Made by a program: the position numbers and the translations under genes. DNA of 64,000 nucleotides, taken from Ooceraea biroi. Lineage: Eukaryota; Arthropoda; Insecta; Hymenoptera; Formicidae. A model generated the notes under the pieces. That model did no database searches, was not told the DNA's origin, and saw only the letters and a list, made by a program, of their open reading frames with translations. Shown one piece after another: positions 11,183 to 26,100 of the stretch (within the stretch, counting starts at the first letter, position 1; each line of letters opens with the position of its first letter). The stretch is from assembly GCF_003672135.1 (NCBI RefSeq), contig NC_039511.1, forward strand, positions 1,762,464 through 1,826,463. Direction: 5' to 3'.

Positions 11183-14100
11183 TGCTGCCATATTGCGAGT
11201 TGCCATAGTTACGTTATTTTCGTCCGCTTTAAATATGTATGACCGAAATCGTAACCGATGATCACATCCTTTATAATATCCGTTATAAAGGATGTGATCA
11301 TCGGTTACGAGCTCGGTCATACATATTTAAAGCGGACGAAAATAACGTAACTATGGCAACTCGCAATGATTCCGCTTTAATTTCACACTTACAAGTTAAA
11401 GCGGAAAAAAATGACTTTTTTTCCGTTATAGTTTCGCGGAATTTAAAGTGGACATGTTTTGCAGTGTTCATTCTTATGTAAAAGGGCCTTAAGCCGACAT
11501 CAGCTAACTATCCATCAGCAAACATCACAAGAAGGAAATCACGAGAAATCGTTGGCGACGACAATGAATGATCAGGCCGAAAGAACGAAAGTGTCCTAGA
11601 GAACATGGAGATAATGGCAGAATGCATTTTCGCATCATGCGATTGAGGGATCAAGTGATAAATGAAAGTGCAGCTTCGCTGCTTCTCACGTGCGTACTGA
11701 ATTCCGATGGCAGACTCAATTTCACAGTTAAACGATTATGCTGGCATACTGGATAATCGCAGCGCTGCGTTATCGTCGCATGCTGACGTTCCTGCTTCTC
11801 GCCCGTGCACCTTTGTTTCCTCCGCGACCGCGCTAATTTCTCTCTCTCTCTCTCTTTAGGTTCCGATATTTATTATTTCATATAGGAAGCTCGATCACGA
11901 TTGCCCGCACGCGGTCTGCATACTTGCGTGCCCCGCTTGTGCCAGGTGTGCATTGCACGTGCTGCCAATTGCCGCTGTTATTTACGACTTTGATTTTTCT
12001 GTGTTAGGTGATTGTCATTACAAATTATTGCAAGCGTATGAAAAAAATAAAGAAAAGTAGTAAAGATTGAAACTTGATGTTGTCTCCTCTGACTTTTTTA
12101 ATCCTTTAAGACCTGATATCCAATAATCCGAATTCTATGTGAAATCATAAGAGTTGAAACTTTATCGGTTGGAAAAAACTATAAGAATACGAAACACCAT
12201 TGCCAATGTGCCAATGCATTCAGAATAATCCGACATGTATCACAAAAATAGCCGAAGGGAAAGGCGAACTGGTGGTCTACATCGGTCCAAAAAAAGAAGA
12301 AAGTTTTCGGATCGGCCGAATTAATTTAGGGACGGCCACGTGCACGCACGGTCCTTCAGGATGATGCACGGCTCTCGCGGCGCTCTCGCACTGTCGTTAT
12401 GCACACGAAAGAGCACACCGAAAGAGAGAGAACGAGACGGTTTTCCCTGTATAGGTAGGCGGGGTGGGTGTCTGGCGTAGTTAAACTTGAATGTCGGCCG
12501 GCGTGGTGAACTCCTCGTGGTGAACGGAGCACTCGAGGTCGCGGTATGTTAAAAGGCGCGTCTCTCTCTCTTTTCTCTTCGTTCCCGGCCTGCCGGATGG
12601 TGTGCGGCATGTGCAACCGCAGACTCTAGTCCCCGAAGAGAACCACTTAGGGCCTTTAAACTCTCCCTCTTCGACCGGTGCATCCCCCCGAAGATGCATC
12701 TCTATTCCTTCTCTATTCCTCTCGATATCGTTTGCAGATGCGTCTTGATTTCTTCGCGGTTGCGATTGATCGCATTCAACTTGTGATGTGAATATTGCTG
12801 AGGATAAGCGAAGAGAATAGCAATTTTATCTACGAACAGCACGGGCGATCCAAAAGTCAAAACAGAACCAACACTTGACTCGAGCATGGGAAAGAAGTGA
12901 GCGGGGAGGGAGAGGGATGCATAGAGTTCCCATGCAACGTCGCGCGTCAAGTGTTAAAGGGAGCAGAAGGGCTGGTTTTTTGCGATGACAAATTTTCGGG
13001 ATCCTCGAGGTGCTCCTCGCGACTAATGACGATCAGCCGAGCCCTTTGGACGCCTCACAAAAGAAGGAAAGAAAGCGATGCAAAGGCACCTCCGAAGAAG
13101 TAAGAATGATGATATTTTCGGCGACGGGAGCGCTTTGAACGATAATTCAAGATTCGACGAGATATTTTCGACGCTGACTGACTTATTGCTCCTCTCGGAA
13201 CGATGAAGTTTTACGTCACGCGGATAAAGAAGTCCGGTCGACCTCGGTGAACCTAGCGGAGAAATGTCTATCTTGGCGTCATTATTAGTATATCTGAAAT
13301 AAATAATCAACCCGCGACGGGATTAACGTTCAATGTACTCGCCGTTATCAGCCGAGCGAGACTTAATTATTACCGAAAACGAGAGACGAGAGAGAAAGAG
13401 AGAGAGACAGAGTTGGCAACGCAGGGAGGAGGAGAAGAGAGAGAAGCGCGACCTGCGTCGTGAACTTGAGCTTGCATAAGAGCCAGAGTTAATTGCGGCC
13501 GAGATTGGGGAGGAATTTAAGAAAAAAAGAGAGAAAGAGAAAGACGAGATTTCACGTCTTAATCGAACTCCTTATCCTCTACGTGACATGCCCCGCGAAC
13601 GTGACACTTCGGCCGCCATAAGTCTCCGATTCGGCGCAAGGACGTCGCGATCAGAGTTTTTACATCAGGTCACGGAAAGAATAACCCTTTCGTCGCTATC
13701 TACTGGATGCTTGCAAGCAACAATCGCCGCAACAACGGACTCAGCGACCTTGACGGCGCTTGCACTGTCACTTCCAAGTGCATCTGGTGCAAAGAAATGA
13801 TCTTGTAGGAAGTCTGAGAATTCTTTTCGAGATCTCCGTTGTCAAAGGCGCGATACGATCATCCCGGAGAAGAAGACTGATACCGTATCGGCGGCCGATA
13901 GGGACGTCAGACATTCGGCTGACATCACAACAGCCGGGCGTCCGATTAGATACCTAGGTGTTACGCCCGAAACCGCATTGTGACGGGGGAATATTATCGT
14001 GGGTGGACGCGCCCCCGTTAGATACAGCCCTATCGTTAGCTCTGTATCGCGTGTAGACGCAACTAGATTAGGCCTACACCATACTCATGCACGGCCTAGG

Positions 14101-17100
14101 TCATGGTCATATCGATGCGCCGTCGTCTCCCTCGATAGCGCGGATGACGTCGCGGAAACAGGTGTCGCGACCGAGATCGACCGAGCGAGAGAACGACGAC
14201 GCGGCGATACGACGGCGGACGACGCTCCTCCGCGGCTACCGCGAAGCCCGAAATCGTAGACGATAAGGAACTGACTCGGAACCCGAGCTGCCTCCCTTTT
14301 TCGCGCGGCGGAATCATGAGCGCAGGCCGACGAAGTAGACTTCCACGAAGTGAGAGGAACGGACGCGCGCGATTACTGAATCACCGGTTTCGAGAAGGGA
14401 AACAGGTACATCCCTCCCGGGAACGCACTTCCCGGGGGTCGATGAATATTTCTGCTCTTGAAGAATGAACTTTATCAAATCAAGCTGAATATCGACAAAT
14501 TATGCCACAGCATTCGAATACTTTGAATCTTTTTAATTTTTAATTGAGCGAGACGGAGTTGTAAAAGTGCGGACGACCGCGGGTCGGGAACAGAGTTCAT
14601 TGTATTTAATGGCTAATCTGCCGTCGACAGGCCGACGAAACACAACAAGGCTGCGGATTCGTATCGCGGATTGTCGTTTACAAAGTCTGTGACATCGGTC
14701 AACAGTCAGCGACCCGTAAGCGGGCGATAAATCCCGCGCTCCCTCGCGATAACGATGGAAATTCGTGAGATACGGCGGGACGGCTATCCTATCGATCATC
14801 CAACGTTCATTTACCGTTGCGTTCACGATGGGTTAGTAGCGCGGGTTGACCGAAAAAAAAGAAAGAGAAAAAGTGGCACGAAAAATATCGGAGGCGTAGG
14901 GCCGCTGAGTAAGGGGAAACCGAAACGCGAGACACTCGAGCGGTCCACCCCCGATCGCTCTTAATTTAGTGCGGTGGACGAATTAGTCACAACTATGTGG
15001 AGCTATGTACCACCCCCGTACCGATCCCGAACCGATTTCTACGAGTTGGATTTTCTACACGAGCGCACCGTCGAATCCCTTTTTCTTCATTATTCATGAC
15101 GGCCGCAACGTGACACGCCGTCGATCATCGCGCGCGAGTACCTATCGGGCTAATTTGTCATTCGTGCCGCTCGACATCGCACAAATCGTTGGAAAATTTA
15201 ATAAAGCGGAGCTCGGTAGGCGGAACGTCCACATACAAAATAATTCCGACGTACCACAAGCAGCGAGCAGATAAAAAAATCAACATGTAGCAGACAACGG
15301 TTTGATTGATCAGTTTCAAATTGGTCAATCTTTAAATCGCGATCTTAATAAATAATAAATAAATAAATAATATATTTTAATAAATAATATATTTTAATTC
15401 AGAGCGCGAAATTCGAAGACTCGAGAAGACGCATGACACGCAACACGCCCACCAATCAGGCTTGACGATATCCACGCACTTGCAGGCCGGCAGGAGCACG
15501 TCGACGAAACGCGCGGGGATATTGCCTCGTGTCGTTTTAGCGCCGGCGCTCATTTATTTCCGTACGGCAACGCAGATGCGCGCGTATGTACGAGAACGAT
15601 CATCCCGCATCAAAGGACACCGCCCACTTCAAGGGTGCACGACACGGCAGACGCGCCGTGGTGCATACAAGCAGAGGAGTTTCTGGCTGCTCGAGGACCT
15701 CCGAGGGTTGCTTACGGTTCTCTCTCTCCGACCATGTTACCCTGCACTTTGCGGTTTCGTATTTCGTGATGCTGCGCGAGCTTCGAAATGAGTTGTCGAA
15801 AGAGAAAGACACGTCGAATTTTGGGGGAGAAAAAAAGAGAAGAACCGAAAGAGAAAAATTTGTGCCGACATTTTAGATTTAACAAGAGAGTTAAGAAGAG
15901 CTTCCCTGAGGGCGATGGCTTTGCAAACAAACTAATGTGAAACTAATAGGAGATAACGATTCGAGTGTATTATCACGAAGAATACCGGGAGTGCACGTGA
16001 AAAAATGATATACAGCTGAAGTATGATTAATAAGCTATGAAGAATGTTGTTCGTTAAAAATTCCGCGGAATGAATAAAATCATCAACACACGTCCGTGTT
16101 ATCGCAAAGAGACCCGGCCGGGATTCTCGCAATTTCATTGTCACGGAGACACGAACGCTGCGATTTCCTAATCTAAATCGTGAGAGTACGCGAATATCGA
16201 TCGAACGAATTACATACGGGTACTGTCAAAGTTAGATGGATTTAAGAATTTCTCACGAATTTCCTCTGGTCGCAGCAACAAAACGATAATAATGCAATTA
16301 TCAAAATACTTTAATGTTTTAGTGAAATCACGCGATCCGCCTGCTGTAGATAATTTCTTTTCATTAATTTAACGCGCGATGTCTCGGTCCACGCCAACAC
16401 TCATATACTTTTTGATTTGTTTTTAATTTAATTTTAAATTTGTTCGCAAGATAGCAGAAAATCACTCGATCGTCCATCATCAAGATTCAGAATGATTATT
16501 TTTATTCATACGTGATTTTTTTATCCGACTTTAAAATCTACCTTCACTCGATGATAAACGACAAAAGTATCATTTCTGCGTCACTTAATTAATTAATTTA
16601 CAGAAAAATAAACAAAACTCACTTGCAGTCAGACTTGCCGCGGCGCTTAGCTGCGTTGGTGTCGTTGGGTTAACGGTTTGCCGCCTCGACGGTGCGCCGT
16701 ATTGCGTCGTTAGCGGATCACTCGTGGGTGACGCATACGTCCAGGAACCACTGGCCTCGGCGCTGACAGTGCCCCCGGTGCTCTGCTGGGACGACGAGTA
16801 CGGCGGACTGTAACCGCGAAAGTTCGTACGAGCTCCGAAGGGTTGTGAGAACGCTGGCAAAGACTGATGGGGCACGGTGCTCGACGCTTTGCTGCTGTAA
16901 TCCTCGGAGATGGGGAGTCCGGTGCTCAGGCCTGAAACTGTCATCGTCGAGAGATGATTTCAAAAGGAAACCAAGATGTTTTAGATACTACTTTTGAGAA
17001 TTGAGACAAATTGAGACAAGATACGCTGCAAATTAATTTTAATAATTGGTAACGATATTATAATAAAATTTTAATTTTTGATATTACTATTAATTTTTAT

Positions 17101-20100
17101 ATTATTATCAATCATCAATAACTTCAATTCTAAACACACTTATCTCGCGATATGACTGATGCTTACCCTGAGTGTTCCAAAGTTGAGACGGTGACGTTAG
17201 CTCCGTGGGGCTGTTCATGTAAGGGAGAGCATAGCCGGCCCCAGCTCCGGTCCCGGTGCCCATTGTGCTCACGCCACTCATCGATCGGTACAATGAGCTG
17301 TAAGAGAAAAGTTTATTTTGTAGGAATTCGTAAAGGTTGCCAGATGCCAGCCTATAAGAAAGGTGATCCGAAACGCTTTGCCCCCTAACAACACCAATCA
17401 CAGAACAGAAGAGAGATTTTTATTGGAGCTGAGCCTTTTTGCTCCACCCACTTGCAATTATGTGATATTAAGCGATACGATAATATTAAAAAGACAAATT
17501 TATTTAGCTACTTAATTAAATTGTCATTAACAACTAGCGTATAATGTCTAAGGCAGCGGAAATGGTGCCTCTTTTTCTTTCTTTCTTAATAATATAATTT
17601 ATTGATCGCGACATTTATTGATGTTCATAATATTTAAGACACAATCATAACATTTGAAGATAATCAAATTGTTTAGAGACGAGTTGGAAAAGAAGATAAA
17701 CTCTGAATTGAATTATTAAACACGAGAAACTTACTAAACACGATGGTGTCAATCTCGCGCCTCGTGTTTCGCTCGCGAATCACGCCTCGCGAGAAAACAC
17801 GCCCCTCCCCATGGGATTTGGCTCGTGAGGCGGCATGTATCACGCAATTTGATCATCCGGATCAAATCGACACCCTGGAGAATTGCTCTCTGACTTGCTT
17901 TCATTGCGAGTACGCACATGAATAATCCGCAAGAGTGACGTTGCATTGCAATAGTGCACAAAATGTAGACATGGAGTCCGTCAGACTTTATTGAACTCAA
18001 ATTTGAAAACTTTATCGATCGCTATACGATGAAGAAAATCAGAAATACAAGATTCTTCGATTTCCGCAGCCGCTTCGTCCGTTATACCAATTATTACCGG
18101 AACCACCCTTTCGTGTCGGAAACGTCGGAAAGCGACCCTCGCGGGAGAGCGGAAGCGCCGCTTGACTCGCGAATGCGGGCACGTGCCCGAGGAACGGAAC
18201 GAGCACCCTTTCGGCCTGTGCCCTCGGCGTCCCCCCTGCTGCGGGTGACCCCCATATAACTGACCGGAACGACACGGCTACTCCATTACCATTACCATTA
18301 CCGAGGAGCTGTTTATACCTGGATCCGACCACCCGAACGCGGCGGGTGTTCTACCTGCGGAACGCGGAACGACAAGAGCGACAGCGAGAGTTTTACGGGG
18401 CCACGCGGCGCGACGAGCGAATTATGTGTGGCTCCACTCTACCGTAAAGCACGTCCCTCAAAACGGCACCTTATCGTTGGCGGGGAATGCAGGCGACCCT
18501 TCTGGGCGAGAAATCTATTGCCCAAAGAATTTTCGAAAATCCGATTGCACGGAAGCCGGAGCGATGACGTGTACGATGACGTGTATAATTGCGCCTTTCT
18601 TCGGCTAGGATCGAGTCAAACTTTCAGCTCGAATTAGCAGCTCGAACCGGTTTGCTTCAGCAACAAGTTGCTTCAGCTACTTGTGAAATATATTACTTCA
18701 TTTATTTTATGTAATTTATATAAGAATTTTCATTTATTTAATTTCAGAAGATTGACTATGACTGCTATGAATCTATATTACTATATTATTTATTATACTG
18801 TATATCTATATTACTATATTGAATAGAATTTGAATTATTCGGACGCGGCGACAGGCTTTTCGTACTCCGCGAGCGAAGAGACGTCGTCGCTCATTCCGCG
18901 TGTAATTCCGCGCAAAAAAAGAACGTGCAGGAGAGCGGTGTACCACGCGTGCAGCGCGCACGTGCACTTTATCTCCGGGCGTATTAACGTGTTCCAAACA
19001 AGGTAAAGAAGCGGCCGGCTTAAAACAAACGAAACCACCGCCGTACGTTCGCCGTGATGTCAATACGGATGCGGCCTTGAGCACTCGCGCGGTGCCCTGG
19101 GCACGTTTCTGCATACCGGTACGTGTCCAGAGGCATCTTTGCGGCGCGGGCGCTCCGCTCGCGATGCCGATTCCCGAGATGCTCGTGTCACGTGGTACCC
19201 GCCAAACTCGCCGCTGCTATCGGGAAAGAGAAGCACAAACATTACGATGAACGCTAAACGTTCGACCTAGTGCAATTTAATTTCGCATAAATTCAAATGT
19301 AATGCGTGAAGAATTGGAAACGACACGGATTGACGTAAAGCTGACGCGATGCATGAATATAGAGGAGAATCCCCTATTATGAGATATGCTCCTAATATGA
19401 GATAATGGAGTTTCTGCTAAACTAGTGAGCACCATCTGTTAGTTCCACCATGAACTTATTACTCTTGGTGTAAAATGTATTTAGTGAAAAATTCATTGTT
19501 CGTTATTGCGTTTAGCCTTTGCAAGAAAAGGTTTGTGAAATTGTGAACATGTCAAAGGAACTTGAGGTTAGTCTTTAAACCTTGTTTATTATATAATAAA
19601 GAAATGGTTGGCAATAAATTCAGTATGCAATGATAGAGTAGAATCGTAGTAACAGGAAAATACGCAATTTGTTGAATTGCTTAATTGTAGAGGTTAGATT
19701 TCATGATCGCGGAACCGCTAGGCGCGTGGCTCGTATAATGAGATATTCAGGGTACTCTTAATATGAGATAATTATTGCTCGAATATGAAGATTATGTAGT
19801 GTAATAAAAAGAAAGAAAATACTACTTAAGGTTAAAGAAAAGTTAATACGAATTTATATTACGAATTTTTGTGTATTTAATTTTTATAGAATCTGACTAT
19901 GGAGGTTAGAGAAACGAGGATGCGTCAACAGTGGAATCGTGAAGATTTGGCGAAGGCTGTGGCAGCAGTATTTTTATAAAACTATCTAATAAAGTTCTTT
20001 ACTTGCAATACTGATGTATTTTGCACTTTTAACACCGATTTCTCGAGGTATCTTATATTAGGAGCACACTTTCTCGATCCTGCATAAAGCTCTTTTTTCA

Positions 20101-23100
20101 AATTTTTTTAATTTTCAGAAAAAATAATATTTAAATTAGATTTTTCATTTCACCAACCTAAAGCTTATTAAATTCTCTTCAAGATAACGTATTACATTTT
20201 TAAATTCTGCCTATAGATTTCCTTACATTCGGCAAAATCGATATGGTATCTCATAATCGGGGACTTTCCTCTAGTAATGCAAAACTGGAAAATTTGCAAG
20301 ATTCAAATAACGCAGCGTGCAGTTTTTCGAGCTTGGTGCGCAATGCAAGTTTATCAGAAATCGACGCTCGCTAGAACAGATAGAGAGAAATTCTCCATTT
20401 TACGAGATTGACATCGTAAATATATATATTGTACAAGATAAAGTTATTAATACACATGCAAGTGCGCGACTACATGCATGCGATTGGCACGTGAGTGGCC
20501 GCGACTGGAAATCTGCGACTCGCGTGCAAAAGTGCGGGCTCAGCAACACGGTTACTCCCGATCGGCGGAGTTATGACGATTCGCAGGCCAACGGCGAGAA
20601 CCCGACACCCGGGCCGAGCGCGAAATCTGCTTAGGCGATTTCTTACATTTAGCGATGTTAGGGTAGGTTATGACGCGAAACAGCAAGCTGGCGTCGACAA
20701 TGATCGGGACGTAAGTATTCTCAAGGACGTACGGCGAAAATTGATCGCCGGCCAGTCGCGAAACCGCCGGTAAAAATAACTCGGCGAGTTTGCTAGTAGC
20801 GAAATCTTCCGCCAAACGCGCGTGGGACATTTTTTTCATACGCCTTTTCGCGACATCTTCATGTTTCAACCGCGAGGAGGAGGCGCGACGTTCGCCGAAG
20901 AACGTTCGTATCAGCGCGCGCGGGCGTCCGCGGACGGAACGCGCGCGCGTGCGCGATACGAGCAATTTTAAGTGCATTGCTTTTCTGCGGCGCGAAATGC
21001 GAATACCGGAATTTCAGGGATTTCCCGGAATTTCCCGTTCCGTCTTTAACGGGATCCGATTGTCTAGGATGTCTCTTACACGCACTCGCACGTGCGTCTC
21101 GACGCGAGGTTCGACGGGCACGAGGAGGACGCGTTCGCTTAAGTGCATCGACTTAAGTGCGACAGAAGAAGACGTCCGTTCGACATACGCAACACGGAGT
21201 ACGGACGGATGGAGTAGTACATCAGGTGCTTTGTAACCGGCTACTAATACGAGAGGAAACGGTATTAGACCGGCACGCGCTGTACCTCTGGTCTCGGTCC
21301 TTGGTTGCAATGGCAAATTGCAGTTGCACCGACCGGTGCGGCGATGCGCACGGCGACCACCCCGCTAATGCGTTTCGCAATGTAAACGAGTTGGGCGGAA
21401 GGAACCTTCCTTCCTTCCTTCCAAGGAGAGCCCCGGAAACAGCGAAGATACACGCGATGCGTACCGCCGTTCTCGCCAAATATTCTCTCAAAAGTTTTAA
21501 ATAATAAAATTACGGTCAATATACTCAATCTCTCTCTTTTTCTTTGAGGATGACTAAAAATTGTGGAATAGAAAGTATCATCATCATCATCATTATTTAG
21601 AGCATCAATGAACGTGTGAGATGAAATGAAAACGTTCTAAGCGCTAAAATCAACGGACGAGGAATAAAGTATAATAAATGATTCCGTTTCTTCGTCGCGA
21701 GCGAGAGAGAAGAAGGAAGACGGAGAATCTCTGCTTCGGTTTGCGTCTGGCAGGCACGAATGATGGTCTAACGTTGAAGAAAAAAGCTAATACTCAGTGA
21801 CGTAACACGACGCGCTAAAGGGAATCGAGAGCGACTTTATGGGCGGTGTGCGGGCGCGCGTGTGTGTGTATGTGTGTGCGCGCATATTCTGTGCATGCGT
21901 AACGGCTGCACGGGGAGGCTCAATAGCGGATCTCGGGTTTCTTCTAGGAACCTCCGTCGTACTTTTAATTGCCGCCGCCGCCCCCACAGCCCCCCGTAAT
22001 CTCGATCCTGCGATCCTCTTCCTCCCACGAGACATCCGTGGTGTAACAACCGAGACGATTATTTGGATAACGGATAAGATCGGCGGATTTGCTGCCGCAT
22101 TTCCGGAGCATGTCCGTAAATGACAAACGAGCTACGTAATCGTGATGACTGCTGCGTGCAACGCGACACGCGCTGGACACGCCAGTCGACGCAAGATTCG
22201 TGAAATTCGTCCGCTTCTTCTTCTGCCGAGGAAACTTGTTTTTCTCTTTTTAGATCGTCCCTCAAGTCGAGCTCGCGAGTCGGAATCGCGCGGTAAATTT
22301 ATTTAATAAACACGAAAGGTGGAGGCACGCAGCGCGCTACCGGAGAAAGATGAGGGTACCTCACGGCCGACGAGGAGTGCGAGTTTCGCGAAATCCAATA
22401 CAGCGAGTTTAATGTCGCGCAGGGGTTATAGCCCTGCTGCCGTGGTACCATCTGAATCCACCGAGCTGTGATAAGGCGACTTCTCACGACGGCTGGTCGT
22501 GGTGCAGGGCGGGGTGCGGGGTGGACGTAAAGATGAGAACGGTAAATCCACCGGGCGAGTAAACGCGTGTGCGTCGCATGCATTGGGGATGAGAGAGAGA
22601 GAGAGAGAGAGAAGAAGAAGAAGGGCGTGTGTCTGTTCAGGGAAGATATCGACGCGGAAGTCCCGGAATTCTTATGATAAATCGGCACGGTTATGGGAAA
22701 CTTATATGTCGCGATGTAATTCTCAACGATCTAATTCTCTTTCACGGAGTTTGCAACTCCTAATGGTATAAGTTACATCACGGTGTAGCAGGAAAGGTGT
22801 AGGTGTGATGTAAAGCTTTGATAAAATTCGCGTGGAAACAACTGTGAAATAAAAAGCAACATATTTTTGATTCTAAGATTTCATTGCGTATTCATGAATT
22901 ATGGGACCATCGAGGCAACCCCCATTCTCTTCTCGCTTCAGTTCATCGTTATGAAAAGGGTGTGACTTACGAGCGATAACGTGTGTAGGAAATATTTCAA
23001 CTTGGCAAAAGTTCACGTTGGTTTGAGGATTCATGTAACTCGGTAGATATCTCTCGTGTGACGAGAGATAAGAAGGGCACCATTTCTTATTTGCTTTAGT

Positions 23101-26100
23101 CGCATCGAGACTGATTAAGATATCATGGCTGATCTTTTTATACGGTCAGGGTTGACAAAGCGCGGGAATAAATCACGTCAGTGTACGGGTTTGCTATTTG
23201 CTGATGCGACACACGATGAGTTGAAACGGAGCAAAACTGCATGAAAAGGAGAAAGAAAAACGAGATATGCACGTAAAATGTTTCTTTGATATATCTCACG
23301 ATGCCTTTATACGTTTATGAATTTAATTTACTCGATAACGATTGTAAATATCGATAAGTCGAAAGAATTATGCGACGTTTCGGAATTTATAGAAAATGTT
23401 GAAATATCAGTAATATACTAAAATATCAAGCAATACTAAAGTTGCAAAAAAGACCGCGATATTTTGTCGCATTTATTTACGCTGCCGTCGCGCCAATTGT
23501 TATCGGTTCGCCACTCACTTTGTTTTTATTTCAACCAGACTACGATAAAAAGGCAGCAATTCTGAAGAGAGTGTGTGAATTAAAAAAAAAGGAAAAACCG
23601 ATCATCTATCGCACATTAACGTATCAATGCATTTGCAACCATCAAGAGGCAGAATAAATAAATCACGAGCTAAGTAGCTAAGTAATCAATAAAGGAGAGT
23701 GCAAATCGGAATCATACAATATAAATAAGTGATTACATAGCTGAAATAATAATTTCTTATCTTTAAATTGAAAATATTGCATATTAAAAAATAGATATAT
23801 ATGGCACATGTTATGCAGATTTCGATAGAATATCTATACAATCGCTGATTAGAAATAATAAATGTAACAAGTGATGATGCAAGCAACCAGGACATATTAT
23901 TCAATTTATACATATCTCTCAAAATTTTATTCAAAATCCGTGTAACGTGTGAAATCGATTCGTCTCGAGATTCAGCTAATTCCACACCGCGGCAAAAATA
24001 AATAGCACACACGTAGCGTCATTCGAGAAGGTACGGAAATGCTGAGAGCGTAAGACGAACGTACACCTATATACAGAACAAAGCGTCGCGCGTTATATTG
24101 TCCACAAGTGAAATCTCAGATTAGAAGGACTCACTGCATCTCTCGGCGGGCGCGACGTCGATGCGCTTCGATGTGTCTCCTCTCCCGCGTTTGCGCTCCC
24201 GTCTTTGCTCCGGCTGTCGTCGCGGGGACGATGACGTGAAGAATGAGGAAAAGAAAAAAAGAAAGAAGGAAAAGGGAAAAATACGATGCGGCGAGGTGGG
24301 CGACAAGGTGAGGACCACGGAGCCCCGTATCTGTCACCGGGCAGACAAGAACTGAGCGGAATATAATCTAACGGAGTGCACGAAACGTCGAGCCGAATGG
24401 AGTCAGAGGACCTCGAAGGTGGTCAGGATTTCCCCTCCTGCGTGGTCCCCTCCCCACCCCATGTACGAGGAGCCTCCTGTGCGGCGGCGGTGGCGGCGGT
24501 GACGACGGACAATTATCCCCACTCGTTATTTTTCTGCGAGGGCCCCCTACCTCCGGCGGTTGGGACACCGCGGGTGATCGTGTTGCGCGGCGCGTTACTC
24601 CGACTTCGCCTTCCCCGACCGCGCCTATCACGGGGTACGGAGTGACCCTTCCACCACTCGTGATCGACCGCTCGAGACGCCCCACTATTCCTCCACAGCC
24701 TCTCCGTCGTCTATCACTTGGCTTGGCGAACGCTCTCGCCTCGTCCTGCCTCGTGGGACCGCCAGCCGTCGCAAGGGCAGCTACGCGGTGCACTTTTGCC
24801 CAGAAATTCTCTTGCAAGATTCGCGGGATGAGTCCCTTTTTTTTTAGGTACGAAAAGTACGCCGGTATACCAGATTATTGAGTGCTTTGCAGAGCGATAT
24901 GCCTCTTGACTCGAGCGCACTTTCGTTGTATGTAATTTTAATCAAGATTTCGCGATAAGAGAGAGAGAGAGGAAGAGAGACTTGAATAATTAGTTAACAA
25001 TTACTCTGAGTGATCCGGAATCACTAATTCAATGTAAACTCCGCGACCGGAACAAAGGCGCGCATGAATTACTCCGAGCGAAAGCAAGGTATTACTGTCG
25101 GGGTGCTTTGTAAAGCGAAATCTACCACGTGCCACTTCCGCCGGCATGCTCGCGTCGAAAGGTGACGGCGCGAGGAAGAAGAACAAACGTAGAGACAGCT
25201 GCAAGCATTGCAGCTCGTCCCATGATACCTTAGATTGTTCTATATGCATATAAATACTAAAGAAATAGTAACAATTACGAGATTGTACGATAATTATGAA
25301 ATTGAACATAGCGTCAAATTTTTAATCATTTTTAATCTAATAAATGTAAATCACCGGATGTCGAACTAACTGCGAAAAAATCATGGGACAGGTAAGCTCG
25401 CACAATTTGACGTTGAAAAGATCTCGATCTCTGTCTGAGAGAAGGAAAGAGGGAGCTCCGTCTTATCCAACGTGCGTATTTACTATTTTAATATTGATTA
25501 TCTTATCTATCGTCGCGATTCTTTATTTATTCTATCAACGTTAATTAAATTAAATTAAGTGCCACACTTATCATCTGATTCTACGTTAGCTGCAGGTCCC
25601 GAAACCGTTACCAGCGAGCATAATGTAAGACGGACAATTACGATAACCAAGATTAGCGCTATCTGACATTGGTCGAATCGGCCATTAATGACCCAATAAT
25701 GACGGAATAATCTGCGCTGCGATGAATGTACAGTTAAAACAAATTTACGTAACGTAATCGCTAGACTGTTGCATAACGGAACGAACAATTTCTCTGCACT
25801 GGCGCAATCTCCCGAATCGGCCGAAAAAAAAGAGCACGCGACTCTCGATAAAAAGAATCGAGAGCCTAAGAGCGGACCCGAGTGCGATCTGCACTCGAAC
25901 TTTTGATATCAAATTTCGAAGATCGTGACCCGTGCACGTGCACAGCGCGTGAGTGAGTCAACAAGCAAGTAAAACTGTTCTTCTTCTCTTCTTCCACCCT
26001 TTCCCCGTCCCCTTCTGCCTTCCCTCTTCTCGATTTCGTTCGTCGCGATGGAAGTGATCGTTTAGCGATCGCTCTCTTTCCATGGAATCGCCCTGGATGT

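Larger units (their letters stand above)
7931..16622 (-). other. srp large intron upstream of the alternative exons
   Basis: 8.7 kb, donor GTGAGT at 16622. Apart from the foldback element at 11061-11466 and simple repeats (for example TAAA/TATA-rich 15340-15400) I see no gene. Moderately GC-rich patches near 13.8-14.4 and 14.6-15.3 kb keep spurious frames open. Being intronic to a developmental regulator, it may hold enhancers, but none can be named from sequence. Confidence 0.75.

Noticed and set aside
11081..11481. Two similar open frames on opposite strands (MTE-VTDDHILYN type)
   Set aside because: They are mirror translations of the two arms of a palindrome, not conserved genes.
23442..23657. 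71-codon plus-strand frame with one hydrophobic segment
   Set aside because: Isolated, no promoter, exons or homology that I recognise; lies antisense in an srp intron.
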